Shown: positions 10,196 to 20,841, counted from the first letter of the stretch. The stretch is DNA of 22,500 nucleotides from Armadillidium nasatum (GCA_009176605.1 SEYY01023627.1:92501-115000), one strand, 5' to 3'. Numbers and translations: made by a program. The notes: a model not told the origin generated them from the sequence alone.

Positions 10196-10780
10196 CTACT
10201 CTCTTTTTTGGTTTCACCTTTACAGTACTACATAACAGTACTATGGAACAAGTTAACTACAATAAACTCGAGATAAGTTTATTTTTATAGATACTAAAGA
10301 GCTCACATTTATTTTTTATTTTAATTGAATGAAGTTATGATTAATAAGGATTGTTGCATCAAGTTCTCATTCGCACAGCATATAAAACAAATTAATAAAT
10401 AAAACTAATAATTAAATTAGAAAAAACATTTGAATTGAAATTTTAAAAATTAATAATTTTTATTTAATTCACCCACCTTTTACAACAAATATCTAAAGCC
10501 AGAATTCAAAAGTAAAACTAAAAACTTTGGTAAAACGGTGTTACATTTTTCAATAAGTTGGCCAAAAATTATTGAAACCAGCATATATATTAATTTTAAT
10601 TTTAATTTATTTTCATTTTTAAATCTCTCATGATATCTTGAACTTAAAAACAGTGACTATTTTTTTTAAAAAAGAAATAAAAAAAAATTAAAATTTATTT
10701 TATCAAATATCATATACAAAAAAATCAACTGATTTATATAATTTGATTTTTATTATACCAATTTTGTCAAGTACCTTCAA
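10196..10780. other. AT-rich non-coding stretch
   Basis: No gene, RNA or clear repeat seen beyond short AT-rich simple-sequence runs near 10590. Confidence 0.4.
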
Positions 10781-10799
10781 TGTCTCCATACAGTATTGA

Positions 10800-11592
10800 A
10801 GCCAAAAAAAATTCTTTGGAGCAACACGATATTTGGTTAACAAGGCCAAAAGATGGGAAAAAATATTTGGTATTCTACCCAGAATTGCCAAGCTACTCCA
10901 AAGGAAAGCAAATAAATACAGAAATAATAGAAACGGTAAAGAATTTTTAGGAAAATGATGAGAAGTTGTATATGCCCAGGTAAGGTAGATAGTGTGTGTT
11001 AAAAATAAAGATGGTGTCAAAGAACACATTAAAAAATGTCTGATACTAGGAAACTTTCGAGAAATTTATTTAAAATTTAAGGAAACTGTTGCAATGCCAC
11101 TAGGATTTTCATCTTTTGCATGTTTGAGGCCAAAGTGGTATGTGATAACTGGTCAAAAAGGAACCCTTAAAGTCTGTATTTGAACTGAACGTTCCACCAA
11201 AATCCTGAGCTAATGATATCTGCAGACTGCAAGTAGTGAAAAGAATTTAAATCAATATTCTAACTAATAATAATTGGAATTGCATATTGCAGCGATATAG
11301 AGTATCCAGCTATATCAGGTGTCAAAGACTATTTAATTTCTCTAGATGTAATATCTGAAAGTGAGTGCAGAATATTGTCAATGGGTAAGCGCACACAGAA
11401 CAACTATAGAAACATTTGTGAAATCTGTTTATGAGTTCATGGATAGCTTGTCAAATAACATTATTAATCTGACTCACCATCATTACATACCAAAGAATAC
11501 AATGAACATATTTCCGTAGCTTAAAAGAAAATATACTGTCTGATGAAGCTATTGTACTTATTGATTTTACTAAGAAACAATTTATTGTGTAG
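10800..11592 (+). pseudogene. Decayed transposon-associated gene (insect/cnidarian repetitive hypothetical-protein family)
   Basis: Pieces of one protein can be read in order through several frameshifts and stops: KGKQINTEIIETVKNF near 10900, KDGVKEHIKKCLILGNFREI near 11010, FSSFACLRPKWYVITGQKGT near 11107, a FHQNPELM piece near 11191, EYPAISGVKDYL near 11302, EYCQWVSAHRTTIETFVKSV near 11370, HHHYIPKN near 11478, and ENILSDEAIVLIDF near 11530. I recognise the order LRPK-HQN-QWV-HHYI-DEAIVLIDF as that of a repetitive, transposon-associated family of hypothetical proteins seen in many insects and cnidarians, sometimes called cc8K15.2-like. Its biochemical function is not established to my knowledge. 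At least three frame changes make this copy non-functional. Confidence 0.6.
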
Positions 11593-12188
11593 TTCACCCA
11601 ACTCACCAGACCTTACTGAGAAATTTTTGAGTACTTGGGCCTAATAGACCATACCTCATCCACTCCAGTGAATAGATTTATGCTGAAATCCAAAGGTGAT
11701 AGTTGGTACTATGACTTTTCGCATTAAATCTACACGTCCATTTTCATCTAGGGTCTGTATAAATCAGTATTCCTATTATGTTCTCCCCTTTACACATTTC
11801 CTACTGAGATTTTTACTTATTGGAGGTGACATATAATTACGTAATTCTTTAGAATTTTCATCCGGAAACCGATTTTCAATATTTTTGCACAGAACACGCG
11901 AAATACAATAAAAAAAATAAAATAATAATAAAAAAAACTTTACTACGAGACACCTATGAACATCATTTATTCAAGTAGCAAAATATATATACTTTTCACC
12001 GAAAATTTACCTCTTCAACACAAACAAAATTCGCATAACAGCCTATGCGGCAAAAAATAAAAATAATATTGATAAAGTCATGGTTGCCAAAACTGCTGAA
12101 CCATAGTTAACTTAACTTTCAATGTTGTCAGAATGTAAATTAATATTTATCTTTTAGGACATAATCCGAAAAATAATTTCTATTTTAT
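11593..12188. other. Non-coding stretch after the decayed gene
   Basis: No further part of the preceding gene family and no other gene could be read here. Short A-rich and AAT runs lie near 11908-11940. Confidence 0.4.
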
Positions 12189-12637
<449 letters not shown>

Positions 12638-12862
12638 TTGAAGATGAAGACCCTCCTGGTAAAAAATCCAAAAAACATAAGAAGAAAAAATCCAAAGAAA
12701 GAGAAACAAGACCAAGGCTCCGATCATAGTTTAAATGAAGGAAAGTCTGTAGAAGAATTAGCCAAAGAAACTAACGTTGATGAAAATATATTTTGTGATT
12801 CAGATGGAACCAGATTGGCGCACAAAACATCAGATGGTAGTACGGAAAAGGGTAAATTTTGA
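12638..12862 (+). pseudogene. Lysine-rich exon-like fragment
   Basis: An open stretch follows a plausible 3' splice site (TTTTTATCTTGAAG) and ends near a possible donor (AAAAGGGTAAAT). In one frame the first third reads DEDPPGKKSKKHKKKKSKER, typical of nuclear lysine-rich regions. The later part continues in the next frame as SLNEGKSVEELAKETNVDEN and then FCDSDGTRLAHKTSDGSTEK. A one- or two-base indel near 12700-12720 would join them, so this looks like a relic exon of a nuclear protein. The parent gene is not recognised, and no neighbouring exon is visible. Confidence 0.35.
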
Positions 12863-12863
12863 A

Positions 12864-12890
12864 AATAATAATAATAATAATAATAATAAA
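12864..12890. repeat. (AAT)n microsatellite at the 3' edge of a LINE fragment
   Basis: A run of AAT units joins the lysine-rich fragment to the truncated 3' side of the minus-strand LINE fragment that starts just beyond it. Confidence 0.85.
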
Positions 12891-12892
12891 CA

Positions 12893-13825
12893 TTTGAAAT
12901 TGAGTAGAAGAATGGAGAGTTGATTCATTGTCATAAGAGTGTATGGAGTTAGAAGTGCTGCTGAGAAAATGATTAATAAAATGTAGGAATAAAGTTCGGG
13001 ACAGAACAAAACCCTGAGGAACACCACGATTGACAAGAAAGGGGAAAGAGGCCGCTTAATCAAAAAGAGCTAATATGGAACGATCTGATAGAAAACCAGA
13101 TATAGTGACCAAAGAGGAGGAGGAAAATACAAATAAAGGAAACAGAGAGTATCGACCCTTGCCATAAACTGTCAAAAGCTTTGGATATGTTAAGACCCCA
13201 AGTACCGCCAGAAGGAAAAACATAAATCAATGAGATAGGAAAGTATGTCTCCATTAGACCCCCAGCGTTGAAAGCCATACTGATGATCTGAAAGAAGGGA
13301 ATGAGACTCCAGATTATCCAGGAAATGAGAGTTGAGGAGTTTCAAAGATTTTAGACAGAATACAAGTGAGAACTATAACACGATAATTAGAAGGATTAGA
13401 TGGACTACCTTTCTTCGAGATCGACTGAACATATGAGCGCTTCCAGCACAGAGGGAAAATATTAGTATTATAAGGCATAAAGAGTAGAGTTGAGCGAGGA
13501 CAGGTGATAGCTCAGACACACCCTCCCTCAAAAGACTAGGAGGAATGTCATCTGTAGATCTCAGAACTATGCACACGATGGTGTAGGACTGCAGGTAGGG
13601 GGACATGGAATACCTAGTAGTAGTAGGAAGAGGGATACCAGAACCGTCTAGTATGGAATTAGATGAAAAAATAAAAAAGAAAGACAGAACAGATTTAGCC
13701 TTTTCAGGAGTGCTAACTACAGAACAGTCAAGATGCGGAAAGGAAGATTTACAGAAATTATTAGAGATGTTTTCGATAAAATAAGAAATTTTTATCAGAA
13801 GAATCAACAAATCTTGAAAAAATTT
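12893..13825 (-). mobile_element. Internal fragment of a Jockey-like LINE (RT), same family as the intronic copy
   Basis: Read on the minus strand, broken frames give NNFCKSSFPHLDCSVVSTPE near 13760, DDIPPSLLREGVSELSPVLA near 13520, an AHMFSRSRRK piece, YGFQRWGSNGDILSYLIDLC near 13270, HIQSF near 13180, GVPQGFVLS near 13020 and SYDNESTLHSST near 12910, a damaged YADD box. The copy begins earlier in RT than the copy at 2040-3681 but stops right after the catalytic box, where the AAT microsatellite starts. Its other edge lies close to a 186-bp (TA)n tract. Frameshifts and stops show it is dead and older than the poly(A)-tailed copy. Confidence 0.8.
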
Positions 13826-13879
13826 ATAATGTTAACTTAAATGAAAGGATTCGATTCCCAATCCGAATCCAGAACCTTC

Positions 13880-14070
<191 letters not shown>

Positions 14071-14099
14071 TTACATATGTACTTGTAAATAAGTACATA

Positions 14100-14560
14100 T
14101 AATGCACTAATTATTTTGTAATTTAAATAATACTTTTTTTAAAAAATAATACAAACTATTTTAAATGTATTTAAAAATGACGAAAAATTCGACTGATTAA
14201 AACCAATTCACTGGATTTAAATCTTAAATAAAACGAACGACAATGAATCTTTATTTTTATAAGTATTTTATGTTACAAATTTGTTATTTAATATTTATTA
14301 TTCAGATAAATATTTAGAGAGATTTAATTTTAGCTTCTGAACTCTTCAAAATTTTGAAGGAAAACAAAACCAATTAAATTCTATAATTAGAAGATAAGAA
14401 AATAGAGATAATTAAAGAACATTTACTCTTAATAAAATAATTGACTTTGGGTAAAACAATAAACTTGGCAGGGGGGGGAGGGGATTTTTTAGTAGATGCT
14501 GACAGATTCAGCTCTTAAAGCTTAGGTATATTTCTTCAACATAAAAATAGCCAAAGGTAT
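14100..14560. repeat. Unnamed dispersed repeat, copy B
   Basis: Diverged counterpart of 9700-10195 in the same orientation, sharing TTAAAACCAATTCACT, TTCTATAATTAGAA and AAATTTTGAAG in the same order. It contains a G-rich run (14468-14483) that copy A lacks. No coding capacity. Confidence 0.55.
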
Positions 14561-15189
14561 AATTATTGTTATATAGAATAATTTAAAAAAAAAAAAAAAG
14601 TAAATTGGAACACAGTACCCAAAGAACTATAGTGGAATATCCCCAATTACACATGCCCACCCCCTAAAAGCGCTTAGTGCAGCAACTTTGCCACTTACTC
14701 TAAAATCTTGTGAGAGAGTTTCTACTTTACAGAGTTCCTCTTCCCTCTTAGTGAAAACATTCATCATAAATTTGAGTAGTGACGTTATAATCCTTGAATT
14801 GCAGCTTGTGGTAGTAGTAATAGTAATGGGCAGCGTATTTACTTTGTAATTACTTAAATATTTACAATCACGTCGTACCTTCATTTATGTGACAAACTCT
14901 GGTAAGTTAGTAATCAATACCCAGCCCTGAAACACGCATTACAGAACAAACGGTAAACTTTAAGAATTTGAAAGTTTTACTTCCTATTTTTAAGGATTTT
15001 TTAGTGGATATCCGGTCAGATAGTGCTAATAATTGGCCGAATAACCTAACTTCCCGGACAGGAACCGGATATCCAGTAAATCCCTAATTATAATAGCCAA
15101 GGTTACACCTTTACCATAAGGACATCACATTTTCAATTAACATCCCAACACAACCTTCTGGATATCGATGCTTTTCCCTTTTGTTTTTA
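14561..15189. other. Non-coding stretch containing a hairpin
   Basis: Frames here (for example 14627-14884 minus) have no recognisable protein features. The notable element is the inverted repeat at 15003-15077, listed separately. Confidence 0.4.
15003..15077. repeat. Inverted repeat with GGATATCC cores
   Basis: Arms AGTGGATATCCGGTC (15003-15017) and AACCGGATATCCAGT (15063-15077) pair at 13 of 15 positions around a 45-base loop. Pairing weakly extends outward into GGATTT/AAATCCC. It could be the core of a small MITE or a cruciform. Confidence 0.55.
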
Positions 15190-15500
15190 GGAAAAGAGAT
15201 TTTTTTTCCTCGTTTTATGAAGGGTAAGTTCTTTTCAAGTCTCATCCGGGCCCGAACCTCGGGATGATTCTTTTTGTATTTCGTTTTTCTTGTTACCTAT
15301 ATCCCAAAGTCAATCTTAACTATACTTTTCTTAATCACTTTCATACTCGGTTCTATCGTTGAAATCTGAATAGGTTTTCTATTATGATGTTCAACAAGAC
15401 TCTTCTTATAATGCCTGTTACTCCTACAATAATGGGTACAATCTCTACTACCTCTATATTCCATGTTCTTTTATCTCGATTTTAATCTCTGGTACTTGAT
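15190..15500 (-). mobile_element. R2-like LINE, C-terminal coding block and probable 3' UTR
   Basis: On the minus strand 15453-15405 reads EVVEIVPIIVGVTGII, preceded in another frame by EIKIEIKEHG. This is the closing block of the ORF of a widespread R2-like LINE family. The sequence below (about 15300-15190), with CCCGAGGTTCGGGCCCGGAT and then CTTGAAAAGAAC, resembles the family's GC-richer 3' UTR, but I recall this only in outline. A frameshift separates the two coding pieces. It lies in the same orientation and order as the RT fragment at 16180-16620, so both probably come from one insertion later split by a (TA)n tract. Confidence 0.65.
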
Positions 15501-15505
15501 CCCTT

Positions 15506-16179
<674 letters not shown>

Positions 16180-16620
16180 GTCATTACATCAATTTATTTA
16201 AATGCCAATCTTCTTGCATCCAATCTATTGCTCAAAAACTATATCGATTGCACAGGTATAGCGAGGATCTTAATGGCTTGTATTTTATTCTTTGGTTCAA
16301 TCTATGTTCTTAATATTAACTTTAATCTTTTATATTTTTCCTCATCAAGTTTTCTATTTTTTTTCTGATTCTCCAATTCCAAGATACTTGTAAGTTCGTT
16401 CTTGCTCTAATTCTTTTATCTCATCTCCAGTAATTATTACATTCTCTGCTTCTGCTCTCTAAATATCATTTAAAATTCTTTCGCAGTTTTTATGTTTGAT
16501 GGTTTCTTCTTTGTTGGGGACATACAACAATTTCAAGTCATCCATGTAGAATAAATGAGATATCATTTGTTGGCTTCTTTTCATTTCTCGGGTTAACTCT
16601 ATATCCCTTTCTTAATTCCT
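16180..16620 (-). mobile_element. R2-like LINE, reverse transcriptase fragment
   Basis: Minus-strand pieces in order: GYRVNPRNEKKPTNDISFIL, then after a frameshift FYMDDLKLLYVPNKEETIKH with the catalytic YMDD at 16549-16538, then ELEQERTYKYLGIGESEK near 16380, NKIQAIKILAIPVQS near 16260, and IDWMQEDWHLNKLM near 16200. This order (YMDD, YKYLGI, AIN-like, IDW) is that of R2-like LINEs common in invertebrates. Several stops and at least two frameshifts show it is dead. Its upstream edge merges with the last zinc finger of gene B, which ends in a few LINE-like residues. Confidence 0.75.
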
Positions 16621-16868
16621 AATGCATTTGCATGCGTAAGCATATGTTTTTTTAAGTTTGCTTTCTGATTAGCTTCATAGGAGCAGTCAGAACATTTAAA
16701 TAATTTTACATTTGCATGTGTAAGCATGTGCACTTTTAAATTTCCCTTGTGATTATGAGTAGATTCATAAGAACAGTTAGAACACTTAAATAATTTTACA
16801 TTTGCATGCGAAAGCATGTGTTGTTTTAACTTTCTTTTCCGATTGCATTCATAGGAGCAGTCGGAACA
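16599..16868 (-). pseudogene. Zinc-finger gene B, frame-shifted remainder of the finger array
   Basis: Downstream of the frameshift the other frame still encodes fingers: CSDCSYECNRKRKLKQH, a damaged finger with two extra residues (CSNCSYESTHNHKGNL), and CSDCSYEANQKANLKKHMLT, which has lost the third Cys. It then ends ANALGIKKGI and TAG. The last residues lie where an R2-like LINE begins, so the natural end of the gene is probably lost. Without a compensating change this part is not translated from the gene B start. Confidence 0.75.
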
Positions 16869-17225
16869 CTTGCATGTGTAAGCATGTGCTTTTTTAAATT
16901 TCCTTTGTAATTACATCCATAGGAGCAGTGAGAACATTTAAAATTTGCATGAGTAAGCATGTGTCTTTTTAAGTGTCCTTTCTGATTACATTCATAGGAA
17001 CACTCAGAACATTTAAATAATTTTACATTTGTGTGTTTCAGCATGTGTCTTTTTAAGTGTACTTTCTGATTACATTCATAGGAACAGTCAGAACATTTAA
17101 ATAATTTTACATATGCATGTGTAAGCATGTGGTTTTTTAACCTTTCTTTCTGATTACATTCATAGGAACAGTGAGAACATTTAAATAATTTTATATTGCA
17201 GTGAGTTTGGAGATGACGTTCAAAG
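16640..17225 (-). repeat. Tandem 84-bp zinc-finger repeat units
   Basis: Fingers 3 to 9 of gene B are near-identical at DNA level in their backbone (CATGTGTAAGCATGTG, TTACATTCATAGGA and TTTAAATAATTTTACAT recur on the plus strand) and vary mainly at the DNA-contact codons. Unit length is 84 bp where intact. This is the mark of recent expansion by unequal exchange. Confidence 0.8.
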
Positions 17226-17467
17226 TTTGATTCGAAATTACATTCAAAACTGCAATGAGTGCATTTATATCTTTTGCTGTGTGTTTTTAAATGCGTCTTC
17301 AACTCAGTTTTGTTTTTACAACTAAAATTACAATATCCGCATTTGAGGTTTTCCACATAATTTTTCTTAATGTATTGTTGATGCAACACTGCCCTATGAG
17401 ATATGTTTCTTGATGTACTTTTCCTTTTGGAATCCTTTTCTCCTTCAGCAGCATTGTTGATGAGGCT
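16826..17467 (-). CDS. C2H2 zinc-finger protein B, finger exon (truncated by frameshift)
   Basis: A 3' splice site (TTTAAACAG) precedes 17467 on the minus strand, and the frame is open from there in phase 0, beginning SLINNAAEGEKDSKRKSTSR. Six C2H2 fingers follow. The first two (LKCGYC..., YKCTHC...) differ from the rest. Fingers 3-6 are nearly uniform 28-residue units of the form FKCSxCSYxCNxKxxLKxH with ANVKL-type linkers. The linker before finger 6 has lost nine bases in frame. After finger 6 a 16-bp deletion in the AT-rich linker (junction about 16870) shifts the frame, adding 14 foreign residues before TAA (16828-16826). With exon 1 this gives a 248-residue, six-finger protein. It may be a truncated working gene or a young pseudogene; expression data would decide. 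Confidence 0.75.
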   Translation of the reverse strand, partial: SLINNAAEGEKDSKRKSTSRNISHRAVLHQQYIKKNYVENLKCGYCNFSCKNKTELKTHLKTHSKRYKCTHCSFECNFESNFERHLQTHCNIKLFKCSHCSYECNQKERLKNHMLTHAYVKLFKCSDCSYECNQKVHLKRHMLKHTNVKLFKCSECSYECNQKGHLKRHMLTHANFKCSHCSYGCNYKGNLKKHMLTHASVPTAPMNAIGKES

Positions 17468-18050
17468 CTGTTTAAAACAATAAATAAAAGAGATTATAAT
17501 AAAAATCTAAAAAGAAATTCAAATACTTTTATTAAGTCAAATGTAAATTTATAATAATAAAAGTCCTAAAATTTAAAAACTTTTATTATGAATGTTTCTT
17601 TAATCAAATTAAAAAAAAAATTAAATTTTAATTACTTATTGAATTCATTCCAAATTGAAAGAAGAAAATTGAAAGAAAACTTAAGTTCATAATTCCCTAT
17701 GGGGAAGTCTTTTAGCAGGATTTTAGCACTCAAAAAAACCCGTTCCCCCAAAGAGTTCAATAAATAAAAGTACATCTGCTCATAGGTCCTAATGAAAATA
17801 AAGTGAAACTTTTGATACTGTAAAGGTTGTGTAAAACTTAAATTGCTATCAAGTTCAGTCGCAAAATATATGTGATAAGAAATTAATAATACCAAGAATT
17901 ATTTAAAATAAAAAACAATGACATATTCGGTTCCTAACAGGAAGAGACGAACAATTATTTGAAATGTGAAGGCTATATTATATCATTAAAAATATTATAT
18001 TTTTAAAAGAAAATTTAAAATAAATCCTAAACCTATGACTCTGAGATGCT
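17468..18050. other. Intron of gene B, proximal part, no gene seen
   Basis: AT-rich. I looked here for a counterpart of exon 2 of gene A and found no open stretch with flanking splice sites. The minus-strand frame at 17632-17895 has no recognisable features. Confidence 0.4.
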
Positions 18051-18114
18051 GGGATGGGCCGCATCAAAACAATGCCCCTCATCCACCCGTTATTCCATCA
18101 TCCCCTTGGGTGTT

Positions 18115-19265
18115 GGTGGCCTCCAGTGATGGGTTTTGTGCAGCCGGCTTTACCTAATGCACAGTCATATTTTTTCACTACTCTTATCTGTGACCCTTGG
18201 TAAATCTTTAGCTGTGGAGGTAGGTATAGCGAATGTCTTCTTTAGAGTCTGGAACAAACCTTTAATATCTAAACTTCCTTCTTTTGACATCTATCCTTCG
18301 CTTTGAATTTTTTTCCAGTCTATCTGTAGCGGCTGTTGTAGATGGTCGCCGTTCATACTTTAAATCTATTAATAATAGTGTTCCTCAGGGATTTGCTCTT
18401 ATCATTAAGTACTTTATTTATCCTTAATGACCTCTTTCTTTCTAAATCACCTGTCCTTTGATATTCCGACGACTATACTCTTCAGTACTTTGAAAGATAT
18501 CCCACCCAACAGCAATTGACGCAACAATGGTGGACTTTGAGCAACTAACTTCTGATCTTTCTGGAAAATCCATTTGGGACAGAGAAAATATGATTATTTT
18601 CAATGCCTCAAAAACTCAGTTTATTCATCTTTCATATTCTTCCACTCAAACTAATAACATCGTCTTCAACTGTCCTATCTATTCTTGGTGTTTCTTTTTC
18701 TCTTGACTAAAACTATAACATCTTCAACTGTTCTAACTATTCTTAGTGCTTCTTTTTCTCTTTATCTTTCGAAGAAGGATCCCATTATTTCTTTTTCTAA
18801 ACAAGCTTCTAAAAGGTTGGGTGTTCTGAGAATGCGTTCAAAAATTTCTTCACTTCCTAGATGCTTGCCCTTTATGGAGGTATTGTTTACCCTTGTATGG
18901 AGTATACCTCACACATATGGCTTAGTTTCTTTCACACAGTTTTTCATGCAAAAGCGGAATATAGAGCTTTCGTTTTATCAGCTCCTCCACTCTCACCAAC
19001 TTTATGAAATCTATTTCTGCCTATCAAACTGTTACATAAGTCTATCATTGAAGTTCTCATCTCATACCTTCCTCATTGAGAAGAGTTTGTGTGACACGCT
19101 TTTCTACAAAGTCTCATTTATACTTTGAACAGCTATCCTTCTCTATTCTCAATCTTACACGTACTCCGCTGATAAAGTCTGGAACACATCTCCTTTATCT
19201 ATTTTTCCAACTTCCTTTGATTTGAACTCCTTCAAACGTCGGGTATCTGGACATGTTTGTCTTTA
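18115..19265 (+). mobile_element. Old Jockey-like LINE fragment (RT), in the intron of gene B
   Basis: Shifting frames give a Jockey-type RT in order: a degraded YGFC..RST block near 18130, LAVEVGIANVFFRVWNKPLI near 18210, a VPQGFAL piece near 18380, a degraded YADD region near 18465, DFEQLTSDLSGKSIWDREN near 18535, IIFNASKTQFIHLS near 18596, SKQASKRLGVLRMRSKISS near 18798, then a degraded C-terminal block with LTRTPLIKSGT near 19155 and FDLNSFKRRV near 19220. There is no poly(A). Wording differs from the copies at 2040 and 12893, so it is a separate, older lineage. It is antisense to gene B. Confidence 0.75.
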
Positions 19266-19421
19266 ATTTAATTTAGCTCTTCTTCAGGAAAATAAACAAA
19301 TTCTGGTGAAAATCGGTAAGCCTCAAGCCTATGCTCAAATATATATATTTTCAGTTATAATTTATGCATAATCATTAAATCTCTTAATTAATGTAATTAT
19401 CTTAAAACATTTTATTCGTAC

Positions 19422-19526
19422 CTGATTTTGATCCAATTCACAAATTTTGTCCGAAAGTTCATCATTCGCAGTCTCTTCCTCTTCAATATCAAGAGGCTCT
19501 TCTTTTACTTCTATTTCACTCTTCAT
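19422..19526 (-). CDS. C2H2 zinc-finger protein B, exon 1 (start codon)
   Basis: From ATG (19526-19524) the exon encodes MKSEIEVKEEPLDIEEEETA and then NDELSDKICELDQNQ, 35 codons, ending at a GTACGA donor (19421) in phase 0. It joins directly to the finger exon at 17467. The peptide matches exon 1 of gene A: the codons just before the ATG are ATC GAT, so the aligned text is I-D-M-K-S-E-I-E-V-K against M-D-I-K-S-E-I-E-L-K. The ancestral ATG has apparently become ATC and initiation has moved two codons in. VKEE fits a SUMO acceptor pattern. No upstream in-frame ATG was found. Confidence 0.7.
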
Positions 19527-19759
19527 ATCGATGGATCCGTAACAACTTCTCTCCTATTCAAATTATTTTGTAAAGAATTAACTGATAATTACTAAGATTA
19601 AAACTATTAATAGTACATTAACTATTTTTCTATTGATCAAAAATTAATTCTGTTATTACTGAAAATGTAATTTTCGTTCCATTGCTATATCTTTTTAGAA
19701 TGTTTTCAGCATTTAAAAAACTTTCTTTTTATAAAGGCTGTACTTAAACTTTAAAATAT
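19527..19759. other. Upstream flank of gene B, no gene seen
   Basis: Should contain the 5' UTR or promoter of gene B. Possible splice acceptors occur on the minus strand, but none can be assigned. Confidence 0.35.
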
Positions 19760-20022
19760 CCGTACATAAGCAACATTTGTGTATGAAACTCGTCCAGTTT
19801 CAGAAATTGCAAAAAATAAAAAAAACGAACTTATTAAAACATTTATCTATGTGGGTATATAAAAATAATATTAAAAAAAAAAATTAAAAAATTGAAATTA
19901 AAATAAATACTGACAGAAAAAAAAAAAATTTTTATATTAATTTTTTTTTTTTCTTGGCAATTTCTGAAATCTGAACACAAATGGGGATAGTTTCATACAA
20001 AAATACAGCTAATGTATGCTAC
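19760..20022. repeat. Foldback (MITE-like) repeat
   Basis: The left arm contains TTTGTGTATGAAACT and TTTCAGAAATTGC followed by an A run. The right arm (about 19940-20022), reverse-complemented, contains TTTTTGTATGAAACT and TTTCAGAAATTGCC followed by an A run. The arms are about 65-80 bp and diverged around an AT-rich centre. It lies about 230 bp upstream of the gene B start. Confidence 0.6.
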
Positions 20023-20117
20023 GCCAGCCTGCTTGCCTCTCTCTCGCACGCATGCACACACACGGCAATTTAAATAATAATAATTAGTGATACACCGGAG
20101 AGAGATTTTTGGCAGGA

Positions 20118-20134
20118 GGCCAGAGTCTCTGGCC
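20118..20134. repeat. 17-bp perfect palindrome
   Basis: GGCCAGAG, a central T, then CTCTGGCC. It lies in a short GC-richer segment before the (TA)n tract. Significance unknown. Confidence 0.7.
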
Positions 20135-20177
20135 TGAAAATTGTTCTCCAGATGGAGACCTGAGTCTCAAGAGATGG

Positions 20178-20305
<128 letters not shown>

Positions 20306-20475
20306 TCAGAAATACAAACATTCTTTTCCAAACATAATATTGACATAGCTCTGATCCAAGAAGCTCACTCTCCAGCTAACACCCCAAAACTCCTTTCTAT
20401 GGATATGACTCCATATACACCAACAAACAACCAACCAATCACACACTACTAACACTAATAAAAAAAAACAATATA

Positions 20476-20841
20476 ATGTACCACAATACAACTACTGACA
20501 TAACAAACCTAATAAACGATCCCATTCTGAACATACAATCTTTCAAAATCTTAGTCAACAACACCACACACACCATAATAAACATTTACATCCCCCATCC
20601 TACATCAGTATACTGTCCAAACAATTATAAACCAAATCTAGCACCTCTGAACACAATCACCAACCTAATCATTGGAGGCGACTTCAACGCCCACCACACA
20701 GCATGGTACAAAGACTACTCAACAGACCCCAGAGGAACACACATCCTAGATACACTGGAAACATTAAACATTTTAAACTACAAAAACCTACCTACCCGAC
20801 TACCCAACAAGCCAATCAATCTCCATCACCTCCTGACATAA
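20476..20841 (+). pseudogene. Endonuclease-domain open fragment of the A/C-rich LINE
   Basis: This is the longest open piece of the LINE endonuclease, 121 codons containing the GGDFNAHHTAWYKD motif. A frameshift separates it from the upstream [17 protein letters not shown] part, and another ends it early at LHHLLT. The true frame continues as PPDITFSSPSLHTNLT. It is not an independent gene. Confidence 0.75.

Noticed and set aside
10703..11029. 108-residue minus-strand protein
   Set aside because: It overlaps the decayed plus-strand gene, whose conserved blocks are recognisable; the minus frame has no features.
12830..13278. Hydrophobic minus-strand frames as membrane proteins
   Set aside because: They are wrong-frame readings of the LINE RT fragment; the correct frame gives YGFQR, GVPQG and STLHSST.
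14468..14483. G-rich run as a G-quadruplex
   Set aside because: One long run with a single A does not give four separated G tracts.
14627..14884. 85-residue minus-strand frame
   Set aside because: No recognisable domain, no splice sites or partner exon; probably chance.
18685..19128. 147-residue plus-strand protein as a host gene
   Set aside because: It contains SKQASKRLGVL and sits in order within a Jockey-like RT; the apparent length is due to a T/C-rich frame.
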